Shown: positions 17,080-25,519 of the stretch, piece after piece | How the letters are laid out: each line of letters opens with the position of its first letter | How positions within the stretch are numbered: position 1 is the first letter of the stretch | NCBI GenBank assembly: GCA_947500445.1 | Contig: CANMSB010000030.1 | Span: 1-63,902, forward strand | DNA from: an uncultured Flavobacteriaceae bacterium | GTDB taxonomy: Bacteria > Bacteroidota > Bacteroidia > Flavobacteriales > Flavobacteriaceae | DNA length: 63,902 bases | Direction: 5' to 3' | The notes under the pieces: generated by a model | What the model was told of the DNA's origin: nothing | The model's database searches: none | What the model saw: the letters and a program-made list of their open reading frames with translations, nothing else | Position numbers and translations under genes: made by a program

Positions 17080-17478
17080 ATGGCTGGAGAGAACGATGTA
17101 TCCAAATTGCTTCAGGGGATGTCTCCCAAACTAAACAAAGGCTCCTACGTATTTACTACCGTAGCGGCAACAAGCGAAAATATCGATAGCAACGATACCA
17201 TTTGTCAATTTAAGGAAGAAGAGGGAATTACCGTTGTCATGAAAAAGGAAAGGGCCGACGCTCTAGGCTTGTCCTATGATTATGTTGCCGCATGGATTAC
17301 GCTTAGCGTTCATTCCTCCTTGCATGCTATCGGGTTGACCGCTGCGTTTTCCAGCGCCCTATCAAAGAACGGCATTAGCTGCAATGTCATTGCCGGATAT
17401 TATCACGATCATATTTTTGTTCCCGAAAACGAAAGTGAAGCGGCCATGAAGGTACTAAGGAAAATGAGCGATAATTAA
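17080..17478 (+). CDS. ACT_3 (PF10000-like) domain protein
   Basis: The 132-residue cytosolic protein carries a pair of ACT-like subdomains. The N-terminal part (LLQGMSPKLNKGSYVFTTV, then EEEGITVVMKKERAD) and the C-terminal ACT unit (ITLSVHSSLHAIGLTAAFSSALSKNG, ISCNVIAGYYHDHIFVP) match the small ACT family often called DUF2241. Such proteins bind amino acids and may regulate, but no target is known. The gap of 127 bp from the desulfurase leaves cotranscription open. Confidence 0.8.
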   Translation: MAGENDVSKLLQGMSPKLNKGSYVFTTVAATSENIDSNDTICQFKEEEGITVVMKKERADALGLSYDYVAAWITLSVHSSLHAIGLTAAFSSALSKNGISCNVIAGYYHDHIFVPENESEAAMKVLRKMSDN

Positions 17479-17493
17479 AATTACAAACCGCTA

Positions 17494-17654
17494 ATACTAT
17501 TTCTACCTTGAAATTACCCATTAAAAATTGCCCTTTTCCGCTTATACTTCAAAATAAAAAACAACCGTAGCTACTGCTATGCTTGCTTTTTCTTTTTCGT
17601 CCAAGCAAAAAATGACTGCTTTTTATTTGGGTAATTTCAAAGCAAAAATGGTAT
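17494..17654. repeat. Dispersed intergenic repeat, copy A (MITE-like)
   Basis: This 161-bp element fills most of the gap between two genes. The ends form a 27-bp imperfect inverted repeat (17494-17520 and 17628-17654, 23 of 27 positions paired). Its inner 13 bp are perfect (TTGAAATTACCCA / TGGGTAATTTCAA) and its outer part reads ATAC-Y-ATTT. The middle holds CGTAGCTACTGCTATGC, the same core hairpin as copies B and C. It encodes nothing. Confidence 0.8.
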
Positions 17655-17684
17655 AAAGCACTAAGGGATTTGTTTAACCTGTGG

Positions 17685-18362
17685 CTATTTTTTTTGCTTT
17701 TTCCGTTCTTTTCGTTTTTCTCGGTCATAGGGAAATTTACGGGCTGCGAGTTTCATCATCCGATCGATGAGGTCATCCGTATTTTTACCTGATTTTTTGG
17801 TGATTTTTTTCTCGTATTTCCATAACAATTTTCCGCTATCACCGTCACTTATCTTTATACCGATACGACCGTAATTTGCTTCCCCCAAAAAATAATCGAT
17901 GATACTGAATTCGGTCGGCACTCCTTTGGAAAGCAATACGTTTAGGCTTAAGGTACCGCTAATGATCCCGTCCACTCCCAATAGTTCGCTCAATTGCTCC
18001 GTAGTGTAAATGTCGATGTTCTCATAGCTAATGTTGTTTTGGGCGAGCATGGCATTGGTGTCTTCGGTATTTTGAAAATCGACAGAAAACTTTTTTTTCT
18101 TTTTTCTTTTCGAGAAATACGTTTCCAGGGCATTTTGTACGGCCAGACCCTCTTTTTTTTCCAATGCTTTCAGGGACTTCTGCGTCCTGTCGTCCTTGAG
18201 GTCCAACCGGGTAAGAAAGGGTAAAATGGCCAGTAGGCGATGGTCCTTGCTCAGGACATCGAATTTATAGGCTTCATAAATATTCTTCTGTGCCCGAAGC
18301 CCGCTGGTTCCGATCAATAGAACGACGGACCATATCAGTATTGCAGCTATTTTTCTTTGCAT
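17685..18362 (-). CDS. Secreted protein of unknown function, CsgG/LpoB-like layout
   Basis: The 225-residue protein has a signal peptide (VVLLIGTSGLRAQ). The mature part begins with a strand LLAILPF, has a mid-region ELLGVDGIISGTLSLN and a late strand GKLLWKYEKKI, and ends in a highly basic tail (DREKRKERKKQKK). This order resembles periplasmic CsgG/GNA1162/LpoB-type domains, where a 'g-v-d-g-i-i-s-G' strand is typical, but I cannot assign a family with certainty. It is the last gene of an operon with an M23 peptidase and a TonB-dependent receptor, 9 bp after the receptor. Confidence 0.75.
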   Translation of the reverse strand: MQRKIAAILIWSVVLLIGTSGLRAQKNIYEAYKFDVLSKDHRLLAILPFLTRLDLKDDRTQKSLKALEKKEGLAVQNALETYFSKRKKKKKFSVDFQNTEDTNAMLAQNNISYENIDIYTTEQLSELLGVDGIISGTLSLNVLLSKGVPTEFSIIDYFLGEANYGRIGIKISDGDSGKLLWKYEKKITKKSGKNTDDLIDRMMKLAARKFPYDREKRKERKKQKK

Positions 18363-18371
18363 TTGATTCTT

Positions 18372-20840
18372 TTAGAAGCGCATTCTCAATTTCACGTTCA
18401 ATACCCGGCTGGTTAAAAAGTTCGGTACGGCAAACTGCTGTCGGGTATCTACGTCCCTCACCCAAGTATTGGTAATCGAGTTCTGGGTGTTGAACAAATT
18501 GAAGATCTCAAAGCCACCACTGAGTTCCTTAAATCGATTTAGCCAATGGTTTTTCAGGTATTTTTTGGTATTGTCCACAAAAATATAGGAAATTCCCAAA
18601 TCCGCTCTACGATAGTCCCGTAATCTGCTTTGGAAAAGATAAGGGTCGGCATTGTTCGGGGATCCCCCCGGAACCCCAGTATTGTACACCAGGTTCAAAT
18701 ACATTTTAAGATTGGGAATGGCCGGTATATAGTCCTGGAACAGGATACCCACCTTTAAACGCTGATCTGACGGTCTTGAAATATACCCGCGATCGTCGAT
18801 ATTCTCTTCGGTCTTTAAATAGCCGAGACTGAACCACGATTCGGTTCCGGGTACAAAGGCGCCGTTCATCCGTAGTTCCGCGCCGTAGGCGTATGCTTCC
18901 GCATTGTTATCGGCGGCATAGCGGATCCGAACATCTTCCAAGGTATATGGGTTTACGTTCGATAGTTTTTTATAATAGGTTTCCGCGGTAAGCGTAAAGG
19001 GTTTGTCGCCCATCGTAAAACTATATTCACTGCCCAATACGGCATGTAGCGATCGTTGTGCATCGACGTTTGGATTGATAATTCCGTTTTGGTCCCTAAG
19101 TTCCCTGTAGAAAGGAGGCTGTTGGTACAATCCCGTGGAGAACCGGAATAGGATGTCGCGTTTCCAATCGGGTTTGATGGCGAACTGCCCTCGCGGACTC
19201 CACACGGTCTGCGATACCGTTTCGATTCCCTGGCCCCGAACACTCCAGTGCTGGCCCCGGACCCCGAGGTTGTAGTAGATATCGTGGCCGTTCCAATCGG
19301 TCTGATCACTATACTGTACAAAACCGCTAAAACGATCGGTTTGAACAAAGTTGGTTTCATCCAAGGCTTCAAAGGCCGCAATAGGCGCCTCAAAAGGGGT
19401 TTCCGGTTGGTCATTTACAAATTCCCCGCCAAGGGGACGGACGAAAAACCCGACCGAATCGATGAACTCCGATTCTTTGATGCGGTCACGAATGTCTTCA
19501 TACGAATACTTAACGCCCCATTCCACTACCTTTTTATTTTTCGCGAACCGTCCCTTGTGCTGTAAGTTAAAGATCAGGGCATCCAGATCGTTACGGGCCC
19601 TATTCAGTTCCGAACCCACTCCCTTGGAATCGACGACATTTCCCAAATTATCGCTTCCGAGGTTGGTGTCCACATCGCCCAGTTCATATTGCGCGATAAC
19701 ATCGGAATATTCCTGTTCTGTGGTATGGTAAAGTGAGGAAATGAGCTTGAGCGTTAGCTGCTCGTTCACAATATAGTTTCCCTTGAAGGCGCCCAACGCG
19801 GTATTGAACCGATTGTTCTCTTGGCCCTGATAGAAAACGGTAAGTCTGCGAGGATCATCCAAAGTGCCAAAAGTGGTTTCCCTGTTGATCGGTTCGTTTT
19901 GATAATCGTTTACCGATAAGGTACCTAAAAAGTTAAGATAGAATTTTTTGGAAAAACGATAGGTAAAATACCCTTGCATGTCCACAAAGGTAGGGGTCAA
20001 GTTGGTCTGGGTTTCCAAGGTGTTCAATAACAAATTGTTGTTTCGATAGCGAAGCCCCATAATACCGCTAAAGTTTTTATCCTTTGATACGGTTTCTACG
20101 GAGGCGGCGGCCCCTAGAAAACTGAGGTCCAGTGTGGCCCCGAACGCCACGGGATTTTTATAGGTGATGTCGAGTACCGAAGAAAGCTTGTCGCCATATT
20201 TTGCCTGAAAACCGCCCGATGAGAATTTTACGCCCTGTACCAGATCACTGTTTACAAAACTCAGACCTTCCTGTTGTGCGGAGCGCAACAAAAAAGGGCG
20301 GTATACCTCAATTTCGTTGACATATACCAAGTTTTCGTCATAATTACCACCTCTTACCGCATATTGTGTACTGAGTTCGTTGTTGGAGGAAACCCCTGGT
20401 AACAGCTTTAAAATATTTTCCACTCCGGCGTTAGCACCGGGAATTTTGCGAACCGTTTCGGGGGACAGGGCAACCACGCCTTCGGCCCGTCGTTCGCCGG
20501 AGGCACTGACCGTAACCTCTGCAATCTGGATGGCATCGGTTTTTAAAACAGGGTTGAATTGATAGGTTTCGTTGGTGGTCAGGATTAGTGCGTTCAACAC
20601 CACATTTTTGTGGCCCACATGGGAGAAGGTAATGTCGGTCGGTCGGTCGGCGATCAGTTCCAAAATATAAAATCCGTCCGCGTTCGAGGCACTACCACTT
20701 TCCGCAGTGGTAACATTTACACCCGTCAGCGGCATATCGTTTTCGTCCAGTACCACTCCGGTTATGGTCGCCGTTTGCGCCAGTACCGAACCCAAGGCCC
20801 CAAAAAGGAAAACATAAAAAAGAAATAGGTAGCCCCTCAA
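18372..20840 (-). CDS. TonB-dependent outer-membrane receptor with N-terminal carboxypeptidase-like domain
   Basis: The 822-residue outer-membrane transporter has a signal peptide ending LGSVLAQ, a CarbopepD_reg_2-like domain (about 22-105: ATITGVVLDENDMPLTGVNV), a plug domain (about 130-240) with ILKLLPGVSSNN and YAVRGGNYDENLVYVN, then a 22-strand-type barrel. The protein ends in phenylalanine (LNVKLRMRF), as barrel proteins do. It is not SusC-like: it is short and has no SusD partner. It lies 5 bp after the M23 peptidase gene, so the substrate could be linked to the cell envelope, but this is only context. Confidence 0.92.
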   Translation of the reverse strand: MRGYLFLFYVFLFGALGSVLAQTATITGVVLDENDMPLTGVNVTTAESGSASNADGFYILELIADRPTDITFSHVGHKNVVLNALILTTNETYQFNPVLKTDAIQIAEVTVSASGERRAEGVVALSPETVRKIPGANAGVENILKLLPGVSSNNELSTQYAVRGGNYDENLVYVNEIEVYRPFLLRSAQQEGLSFVNSDLVQGVKFSSGGFQAKYGDKLSSVLDITYKNPVAFGATLDLSFLGAAASVETVSKDKNFSGIMGLRYRNNNLLLNTLETQTNLTPTFVDMQGYFTYRFSKKFYLNFLGTLSVNDYQNEPINRETTFGTLDDPRRLTVFYQGQENNRFNTALGAFKGNYIVNEQLTLKLISSLYHTTEQEYSDVIAQYELGDVDTNLGSDNLGNVVDSKGVGSELNRARNDLDALIFNLQHKGRFAKNKKVVEWGVKYSYEDIRDRIKESEFIDSVGFFVRPLGGEFVNDQPETPFEAPIAAFEALDETNFVQTDRFSGFVQYSDQTDWNGHDIYYNLGVRGQHWSVRGQGIETVSQTVWSPRGQFAIKPDWKRDILFRFSTGLYQQPPFYRELRDQNGIINPNVDAQRSLHAVLGSEYSFTMGDKPFTLTAETYYKKLSNVNPYTLEDVRIRYAADNNAEAYAYGAELRMNGAFVPGTESWFSLGYLKTEENIDDRGYISRPSDQRLKVGILFQDYIPAIPNLKMYLNLVYNTGVPGGSPNNADPYLFQSRLRDYRRADLGISYIFVDNTKKYLKNHWLNRFKELSGGFEIFNLFNTQNSITNTWVRDVDTRQQFAVPNFLTSRVLNVKLRMRF

Positions 20841-20845
20841 TTTTT

Positions 20846-22567
20846 TTATTTTCTAGAAAACGCGTATTCCTCCGTAGTCGCGTTTCCCACATTATCGGTT
20901 ACGGTCACCTTAAGTTCACATTGGGTCTTGTTCAAGATCAAATCGTCAAAGTTATAGGTAAGCGTATTGGTTTTAGGTTCATATTCCATTAGGATCCACT
21001 CCCCGTTCAAGGTCGCCGAATACCGTTTTACACCGCTGAGGTCGTCCGAAATATGGAGGCTAAGATAACTATAGTTGTTTAACCATTGCCCTTGTTTGAA
21101 ATTCTTTGGGCGTATTTTTGGGGCAATACTATCTTTTACCAAGGTATAAGCGCCCAAACTTCGGGTTTTGGTGGTAAAGGAATTCCCCCTTTTATAGGTG
21201 GTGGCATGGCTGGGCCTGCCCTTACTGTCCAAACGGGCGATAAAAAGCTGTTTTCTTTCCGAAGCGCTGTACTTTTTCACATCAAAGGTCAAGGTAAACT
21301 TTCGGTGGGCGGGTACCTTATTGTTGTGAATGGTAACCGTATCGTTCCCTTTTTTAAGGTCGAGGTAGAAATTTTCGTAAAAGGTATTGGCAGGAAAGTA
21401 CACCTTTGCAGCACCCAGGTCGTAATTATTGTTTTTTCCGGCAATAAGATAATGTTCCGTTTTTATGCGCCCCTTGGCAGTTTGTACGGGCTGTTTTTTT
21501 CCTTTAACCGGGATGATCACTTTGGTTTCGTTACCGGCCAAATCTTTTAAGACCAAGGTGGCACTATAGCTCAAGCCTTCTTGTATCGCAATCCTACCTT
21601 CGTTATAAAGCGTATTGTAGATGTTCAATTTGTTTCCGGCGGATTTAAAGCATTTCTGCACCCGTTGGCGATAGCGTCCAAAATGCTCGTAGTCGATCAG
21701 GGTATTGATGTAACGGGTTTCCCCGAACGAAAAGGTCTCAAAGTCGTAATCGGTATACACTTTGCCGTTTACCTTGAGCGTTACCGAGTATACCCCGTTT
21801 TTATTGGCGGCCATATCCTGACGGTCGAACCCTTTGAACCCAAAACCGATTTCCCCGGCCGCAAAAACGGTTTCCGCAAGATAGCTACCATCCGTTTGTC
21901 TTGTAAACTGGACTTCCACTTTCGATTCGCTCTGGTTTACTTGGGCGTCTTCGGAAAGGGGATACGCATAAACCTTTTCCAACACCGGATTGGTGGCATC
22001 CCTGACCTCAAGGCCATACAAAAGCGGATTTGTGGGTTTTTCCGAAACGCTGCTCCGTATTTCGAAATGCAGGTGTGGGCCGGAAGAGCCTCCCGTGTTA
22101 CCACCATAGGCGATAACGTCCCCTTTTTTTACGGATACCTCGCCCAAATCGGGAAATACCTCTACCTGATATGATTTTTTTTGGTACTGAACGGCCTTGA
22201 TGTACGCCTCTATTTCTGGCGAAAACTTCTGTAAATGCCCATAGACCGAGGTATATCCGTTCGGGTGTGCGATATATATGGCCTTGCCATAGCCCCAATG
22301 TGAAATTTTAATACGGGTCACACTGCCATCGCCAATGGCATAAATGGGAAGTCCCTGTCGCTGTTGGGTCTTAATATCGATTCCGGAATGAAAATGATTG
22401 GAACGCAGTTCCCCGAAAGTCCCCGCTAGGATTAGGGGGATGTCCATAGGTGATCGAAACGCCTCCTGGGGATAGGTCGTTTGGCCGTTGCCCCAAAACG
22501 GAAAGGATGCCAATAACAGCATGCATAGCTGTTTGCGAAAAGAAGGGGAAGGAAGAAGATGCACCAT
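20846..22567 (-). CDS. M23 family metallopeptidase (LytM/peptidoglycan endopeptidase-like)
   Basis: The 573-residue secreted protein has a signal peptide (LLLASFPFWGNGQ), then a LytM/M23 zinc peptidase domain with HSGIDIKTQQRQGLPIYAIG (first zinc His and Asp) and PHLHFEIRS (H-x-H motif) near residues 50-170. A long C-terminal region of beta-sandwich modules follows (e.g. AGNETKVIIPVKG, VGNATTEEYAF), resembling Ig-like or cadherin-like repeats. M23 enzymes cut cross-links in peptidoglycan. It is the first gene of the operon with the TonB receptor and the secreted 225-residue protein. Confidence 0.9.
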   Translation of the reverse strand: MVHLLPSPSFRKQLCMLLLASFPFWGNGQTTYPQEAFRSPMDIPLILAGTFGELRSNHFHSGIDIKTQQRQGLPIYAIGDGSVTRIKISHWGYGKAIYIAHPNGYTSVYGHLQKFSPEIEAYIKAVQYQKKSYQVEVFPDLGEVSVKKGDVIAYGGNTGGSSGPHLHFEIRSSVSEKPTNPLLYGLEVRDATNPVLEKVYAYPLSEDAQVNQSESKVEVQFTRQTDGSYLAETVFAAGEIGFGFKGFDRQDMAANKNGVYSVTLKVNGKVYTDYDFETFSFGETRYINTLIDYEHFGRYRQRVQKCFKSAGNKLNIYNTLYNEGRIAIQEGLSYSATLVLKDLAGNETKVIIPVKGKKQPVQTAKGRIKTEHYLIAGKNNNYDLGAAKVYFPANTFYENFYLDLKKGNDTVTIHNNKVPAHRKFTLTFDVKKYSASERKQLFIARLDSKGRPSHATTYKRGNSFTTKTRSLGAYTLVKDSIAPKIRPKNFKQGQWLNNYSYLSLHISDDLSGVKRYSATLNGEWILMEYEPKTNTLTYNFDDLILNKTQCELKVTVTDNVGNATTEEYAFSRK

Positions 22568-22776
22568 AACAACTCAAATGCGTTTAATGATTTAGAAACG
22601 GGTTTTTTAACAAGGTATTGGGGTATCGAGTAAAAAAATCAAGGTAAATTTAATCAGACCATTACGATTTTCCATCGTCAAACCGGAAAATCGCTCAATA
22701 AATTGAGAAAAATAGTACAGATACCAAACCGCAAAAAGGCCGCAAAGGCGTCCCTTTAAGAATATTTAAAAAAGTA

Positions 22777-22807
22777 TTGCCCAGTAGAGGCAGGTATGTT
22801 AACTTTG
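22777..22807 (+). promoter_or_regulatory. Promoter upstream of the coiled-coil/zapA cluster
   Basis: A TTG -33 element (22777-22779), a 20-bp spacer and TAACTTTG (22800-22807), a full match to the Bacteroidota -7 consensus TAnnTTTG. It sits 25 bp before the start codon of the first gene. Confidence 0.6.
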
Positions 22808-22831
22808 TGTAAACAGCATTGAATTGGATGT

Positions 22832-23122
22832 ATGAGTGAATTGGTGCAAATCGTGGATTCCTTCGAAAACAAGATCAGTAAATTGTTGCACCGAATGGAA
22901 GTATTGCATCAGACCAATCTGAAATTGGAAAAAGAGTTGGTTTCCGTTAAAAACGAAAAGGAAGGCATACGAAATTCGGTTTTGGAATGGGAGGAAAAGT
23001 ATAATTCACTCAAGTTGGCCAGTTCGATGTTGGGCAGTAATACCAATAAAACAGAAGCTAAGCTTAAAATAAATACATTAATCAGGGAGTTGGACCATTG
23101 TATCGCCCAGCTCTCCGAATAA
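22832..23122 (+). CDS. Small coiled-coil protein upstream of zapA
   Basis: The 96-residue protein is almost entirely helical with heptads (residues 5-65: IVDSFENKISKLLHRMEVLH, KLEKELVSVKNEKEGI) and no signal peptide. Its size, coiled coil and position directly before zapA invite comparison with ZapB-like division proteins, but I see no sequence motif that proves it. The zapA start lies 17 bp after its stop, so cotranscription is near certain. Confidence 0.82.
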   Translation: MSELVQIVDSFENKISKLLHRMEVLHQTNLKLEKELVSVKNEKEGIRNSVLEWEEKYNSLKLASSMLGSNTNKTEAKLKINTLIRELDHCIAQLSE

Positions 23123-23139
23123 TTGGAACACATATCAAG

Positions 23140-23436
23140 ATGTCGGAAAAGCTAAAGATCAAGCTTTCAATTGCAGATAGGGTTTATCCCCTTACGATAG
23201 ACCCCAGTCAAGAAGAGGGGTTGCGAAAGGCTGCAAAAAACATCGAACAATTGGCAAAAAAATTCGAACAGAGTTATGCTGTTCGGGACAAACAGGACGT
23301 TCTGGCCATGTGTGCCCTGCAGTTCGCATCGAAGATCGAGCAAAAGGGTATCGAAAAATCGGAAGATACTTCTGAAGCATTGGAACGGTTAAAGGCATTG
23401 GATCGTTTGGTGAATACCAAGCTTAGCATCAAGTAA
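23140..23436 (+). CDS. zapA: Cell division protein ZapA
   Basis: The 98-residue protein has the ZapA domain: an N-terminal beta-beta segment (KIKLSIADRVYPLTIDPSQE) and a long helix with EGLRKAAKNIEQL and the tetramer-forming coiled coil after it (DKQDVLAMCALQFASKIEQK). ZapA cross-links FtsZ protofilaments at the division site. The ATG at 23140 is chosen; an open frame from 23098 overlaps the previous gene and adds residues foreign to the family. A candidate 6S-type RNA follows, echoing the zapA-ssrS neighbourhood known from E. coli. Confidence 0.9.
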   Translation: MSEKLKIKLSIADRVYPLTIDPSQEEGLRKAAKNIEQLAKKFEQSYAVRDKQDVLAMCALQFASKIEQKGIEKSEDTSEALERLKALDRLVNTKLSIK

Positions 23437-23462
23437 AGTATACGTTCTTTAAAATATATCAA

Positions 23463-23638
23463 AGTTACTGCCCACATTGGTACTATCTTTTGACAAACTC
23501 AACGTTAATTAAGTTTAAAAAGGGTGAGTTTAGGTCGTAAAAGCAAGCCTTGCATGTACAAGGATCCTTGATCGGTCTGTTAGCCCTAAACCTGTTCATA
23601 GGAGTTTGTACAAAACTTCTCCAATGTGGGTTTTTTTA
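23463..23638 (+). ncRNA. ssrS: Candidate 6S-type RNA (6S-Flavo-like)
   Basis: The region between zapA and rny folds as one long interrupted hairpin. The closing 10-bp stem is perfect (CCCACATTGG at 23471-23480 with CCAATGTGGG at 23621-23630), and seven T follow. Inside, GTTTAGG near 23527 can pair with CCTAAAC near 23585, and an apical hairpin is formed by CCTTG-CATGTA-CAAGG near 23549. A closing stem, an internal bubble and an apical arm with a built-in terminator are the plan of 6S RNA, which mimics an open promoter and binds RNA polymerase. No reading frame competes. The 5' end is approximate. Confidence 0.75.
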
Positions 23639-23741
23639 TGAGATTTTTCGAGTGCTTTTGCGATAAGCGGGGCGCTTACAACAAACCAACGAACAAAAAC
23701 GGAACGGTACAGCTACCTTTCCAATAGTTAAAACTAAAAAC

Positions 23742-25310
23742 ATGGATGTTACATCAATTATAATAGGTGCGGCAGCGGGGCTGCTCATCGGCTTTGTTAT
23801 CGCCAAATTTTTGGAAAAAGGAAAAGCTTCCAAAACGGTGGCCAATGCCAAAAGGGATGCCGATAGTATTTTAAAAACGGCAAAAACGGAGGCCGAGGGC
23901 ATTAAAAAAGATAAGATCTTTCAAGCGAAGGAACGTTTTTTGGAATTAAAGGCCGAACATGAAAAAGTGATCATTGGCAAGGACAAAAAAATAAACGAAG
24001 CCGAAAAACGCACGCGGGACAAAGAGTCGCAAGTGAGCAACGAGCTGGCAAAGGGCAAAAAACTCAACCAACAGCTCGAGTCGAAAATCAAGGACATGGA
24101 ACACCGCAGCGACATTCTCGAGAAAAAGAAGAGCGAGCTGGACAAATTGCATAAACATCAGGTACAACAGTTAGAGGTAATTTCAGGACTTTCGGCCGAT
24201 GATGCCAAAAGCCAATTGATGGAATCCTTAAAGGAGACGGCCCGTACCGATGCCATGGGCTTTATACAGAGTACGGTGGAAGAGGCGAAGTTAACGGCAG
24301 CGCAAGAAGCCCAAAAAATCGTCATTAATACCATACAGCGTATCGGTACCGAGGAAGCCGTTGAAAACTGTGTGTCGGTGTTTAATTTGGAGTCCGACGA
24401 TGTCAAAGGACGTATCATAGGGCGGGAAGGCCGGAACATCCGGGCGTTGGAATCGGCTACCGGCGTAGAAATTATTGTTGACGATACCCCGGAGGCCATC
24501 ATTCTTTCCTGTTTCGATTCGGTTCGCCGTGAAGTGGCCCGATTGTCGTTACATAAGTTGGTGACCGATGGTAGAATTCATCCGGCCCGTATCGAAGAAA
24601 TTGTAAAAAAGACCGAGAGACAGATCGAACAAGAAATCGTTGAGGTAGGTAAACGTACGGTCATCGACCTCGGTATACACGGCTTGCACCCCGAACTGAT
24701 CCGTGCGGTAGGGCGAATGAAGTACCGATCTTCCTATGGTCAAAATTTACTACAACACTCTAGGGAAGTGGCCAAATTATGTGGCGTGATGGCCGCCGAA
24801 TTGGGTCTCAATCCTAAACTGGCCAAACGTGCCGGGCTTTTGCACGACATTGGTAAGGTACCGAATACGGAAGCGGAGGTGGAGACGCCGCACGCTATTT
24901 TAGGAATGCAGTGGGCCGAAAAATATGGGGAGAAGCCTGACGTATGCAACGCCATTGGGGCCCACCACGACGAAATTGAAATGAAGACCTTGATATCGCC
25001 GATCGTTCAGGTGTGTGATGCCATTAGCGGAGCCAGACCGGGCGCGCGACGACAGGTACTCGATTCCTATATCCAACGTCTTAAGGACTTGGAGGACATT
25101 GCTTTTGGCTTTAACGGCGTTCAGAAGGCTTATGCCATTCAGGCCGGTAGGGAACTGCGGGTAATTGTGGAGAGCGAAAAGGTAAGCGACGATAAGGCGG
25201 CTGCACTTTCCTTTGAAATTTCCCAAAAGATACAAACGGATATGACCTATCCCGGACAGGTAAAGGTCACCGTTATCCGAGAGACCCGAGCGGTCAATGT
25301 GGCGAAGTAA
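23742..25310 (+). CDS. rny: Ribonuclease Y
   Basis: This 522-residue membrane-anchored endoribonuclease starts mRNA decay. An N-terminal TM helix ([18 protein letters not shown], residues 5-22) is followed by a long coiled coil (30-165), a KH RNA-binding domain with [15 protein letters not shown] (about 215-230), and an HD domain with the metal motif [10 protein letters not shown] and QHSREVAKL (about 330-370). Length and order match the family in full. It is monocistronic after the 6S-like RNA and ends at a strong terminator. Confidence 0.95.
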   Translation: MDVTSIIIGAAAGLLIGFVIAKFLEKGKASKTVANAKRDADSILKTAKTEAEGIKKDKIFQAKERFLELKAEHEKVIIGKDKKINEAEKRTRDKESQVSNELAKGKKLNQQLESKIKDMEHRSDILEKKKSELDKLHKHQVQQLEVISGLSADDAKSQLMESLKETARTDAMGFIQSTVEEAKLTAAQEAQKIVINTIQRIGTEEAVENCVSVFNLESDDVKGRIIGREGRNIRALESATGVEIIVDDTPEAIILSCFDSVRREVARLSLHKLVTDGRIHPARIEEIVKKTERQIEQEIVEVGKRTVIDLGIHGLHPELIRAVGRMKYRSSYGQNLLQHSREVAKLCGVMAAELGLNPKLAKRAGLLHDIGKVPNTEAEVETPHAILGMQWAEKYGEKPDVCNAIGAHHDEIEMKTLISPIVQVCDAISGARPGARRQVLDSYIQRLKDLEDIAFGFNGVQKAYAIQAGRELRVIVESEKVSDDKAAALSFEISQKIQTDMTYPGQVKVTVIRETRAVNVAK

Positions 25311-25331
25311 AAAGCCTTGCTTCTTGAAAAC

Positions 25332-25359
25332 AAAAAAAGAGCCCTTTCGGGCTTTTTTT
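25332..25359 (+). terminator. Terminator of rny
   Basis: An A-run, stem AGCCC/GGGCT with loop TTTC, and seven T, about 20 bp past the rny stop. Confidence 0.88.
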
Positions 25360-25422
25360 GTTTCTATAAGTTTGAGGTTCAATGATCGTATCGGTTTTTT
25401 CGAAAAGGCCGATGAACATTTA

Positions 25423-25510
25423 CTCGATAATCGAGATTTAAAATGCTCCGACGCTTGCGTCGAAATCAATATTAATTTTCGTTCTAATGCCTCATGGGTT
25501 TGCCCCGAGG
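25423..25510. repeat. Row of three short hairpins between rny and ppk1
   Basis: Three separate dyads follow each other: CTCGATAATCGAG (25423-25435), CGACGCTTGCGTCG (25449-25462) and CCTC..GGGTTTGCCC..GAGG (25490-25510). They lie past the rny terminator and before the end of the convergent ppk1 gene. None has a plain T-run. They could be a REP-like structured element or remnants of a mobile sequence. Confidence 0.45.
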
Positions 25511-25519
25511 TTATTTACT

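Noticed and set aside
21581-22174. Antisense open frame of 197 codons under the M23 peptidase gene
   Set aside because: The opposite strand has clear M23 motifs, and the antisense translation has no family pattern.
18372-22567. SusC/SusD-type uptake pair
   Set aside because: The TonB receptor is short, lacks SusC features and has no SusD neighbour. Its partner is an M23 peptidase.
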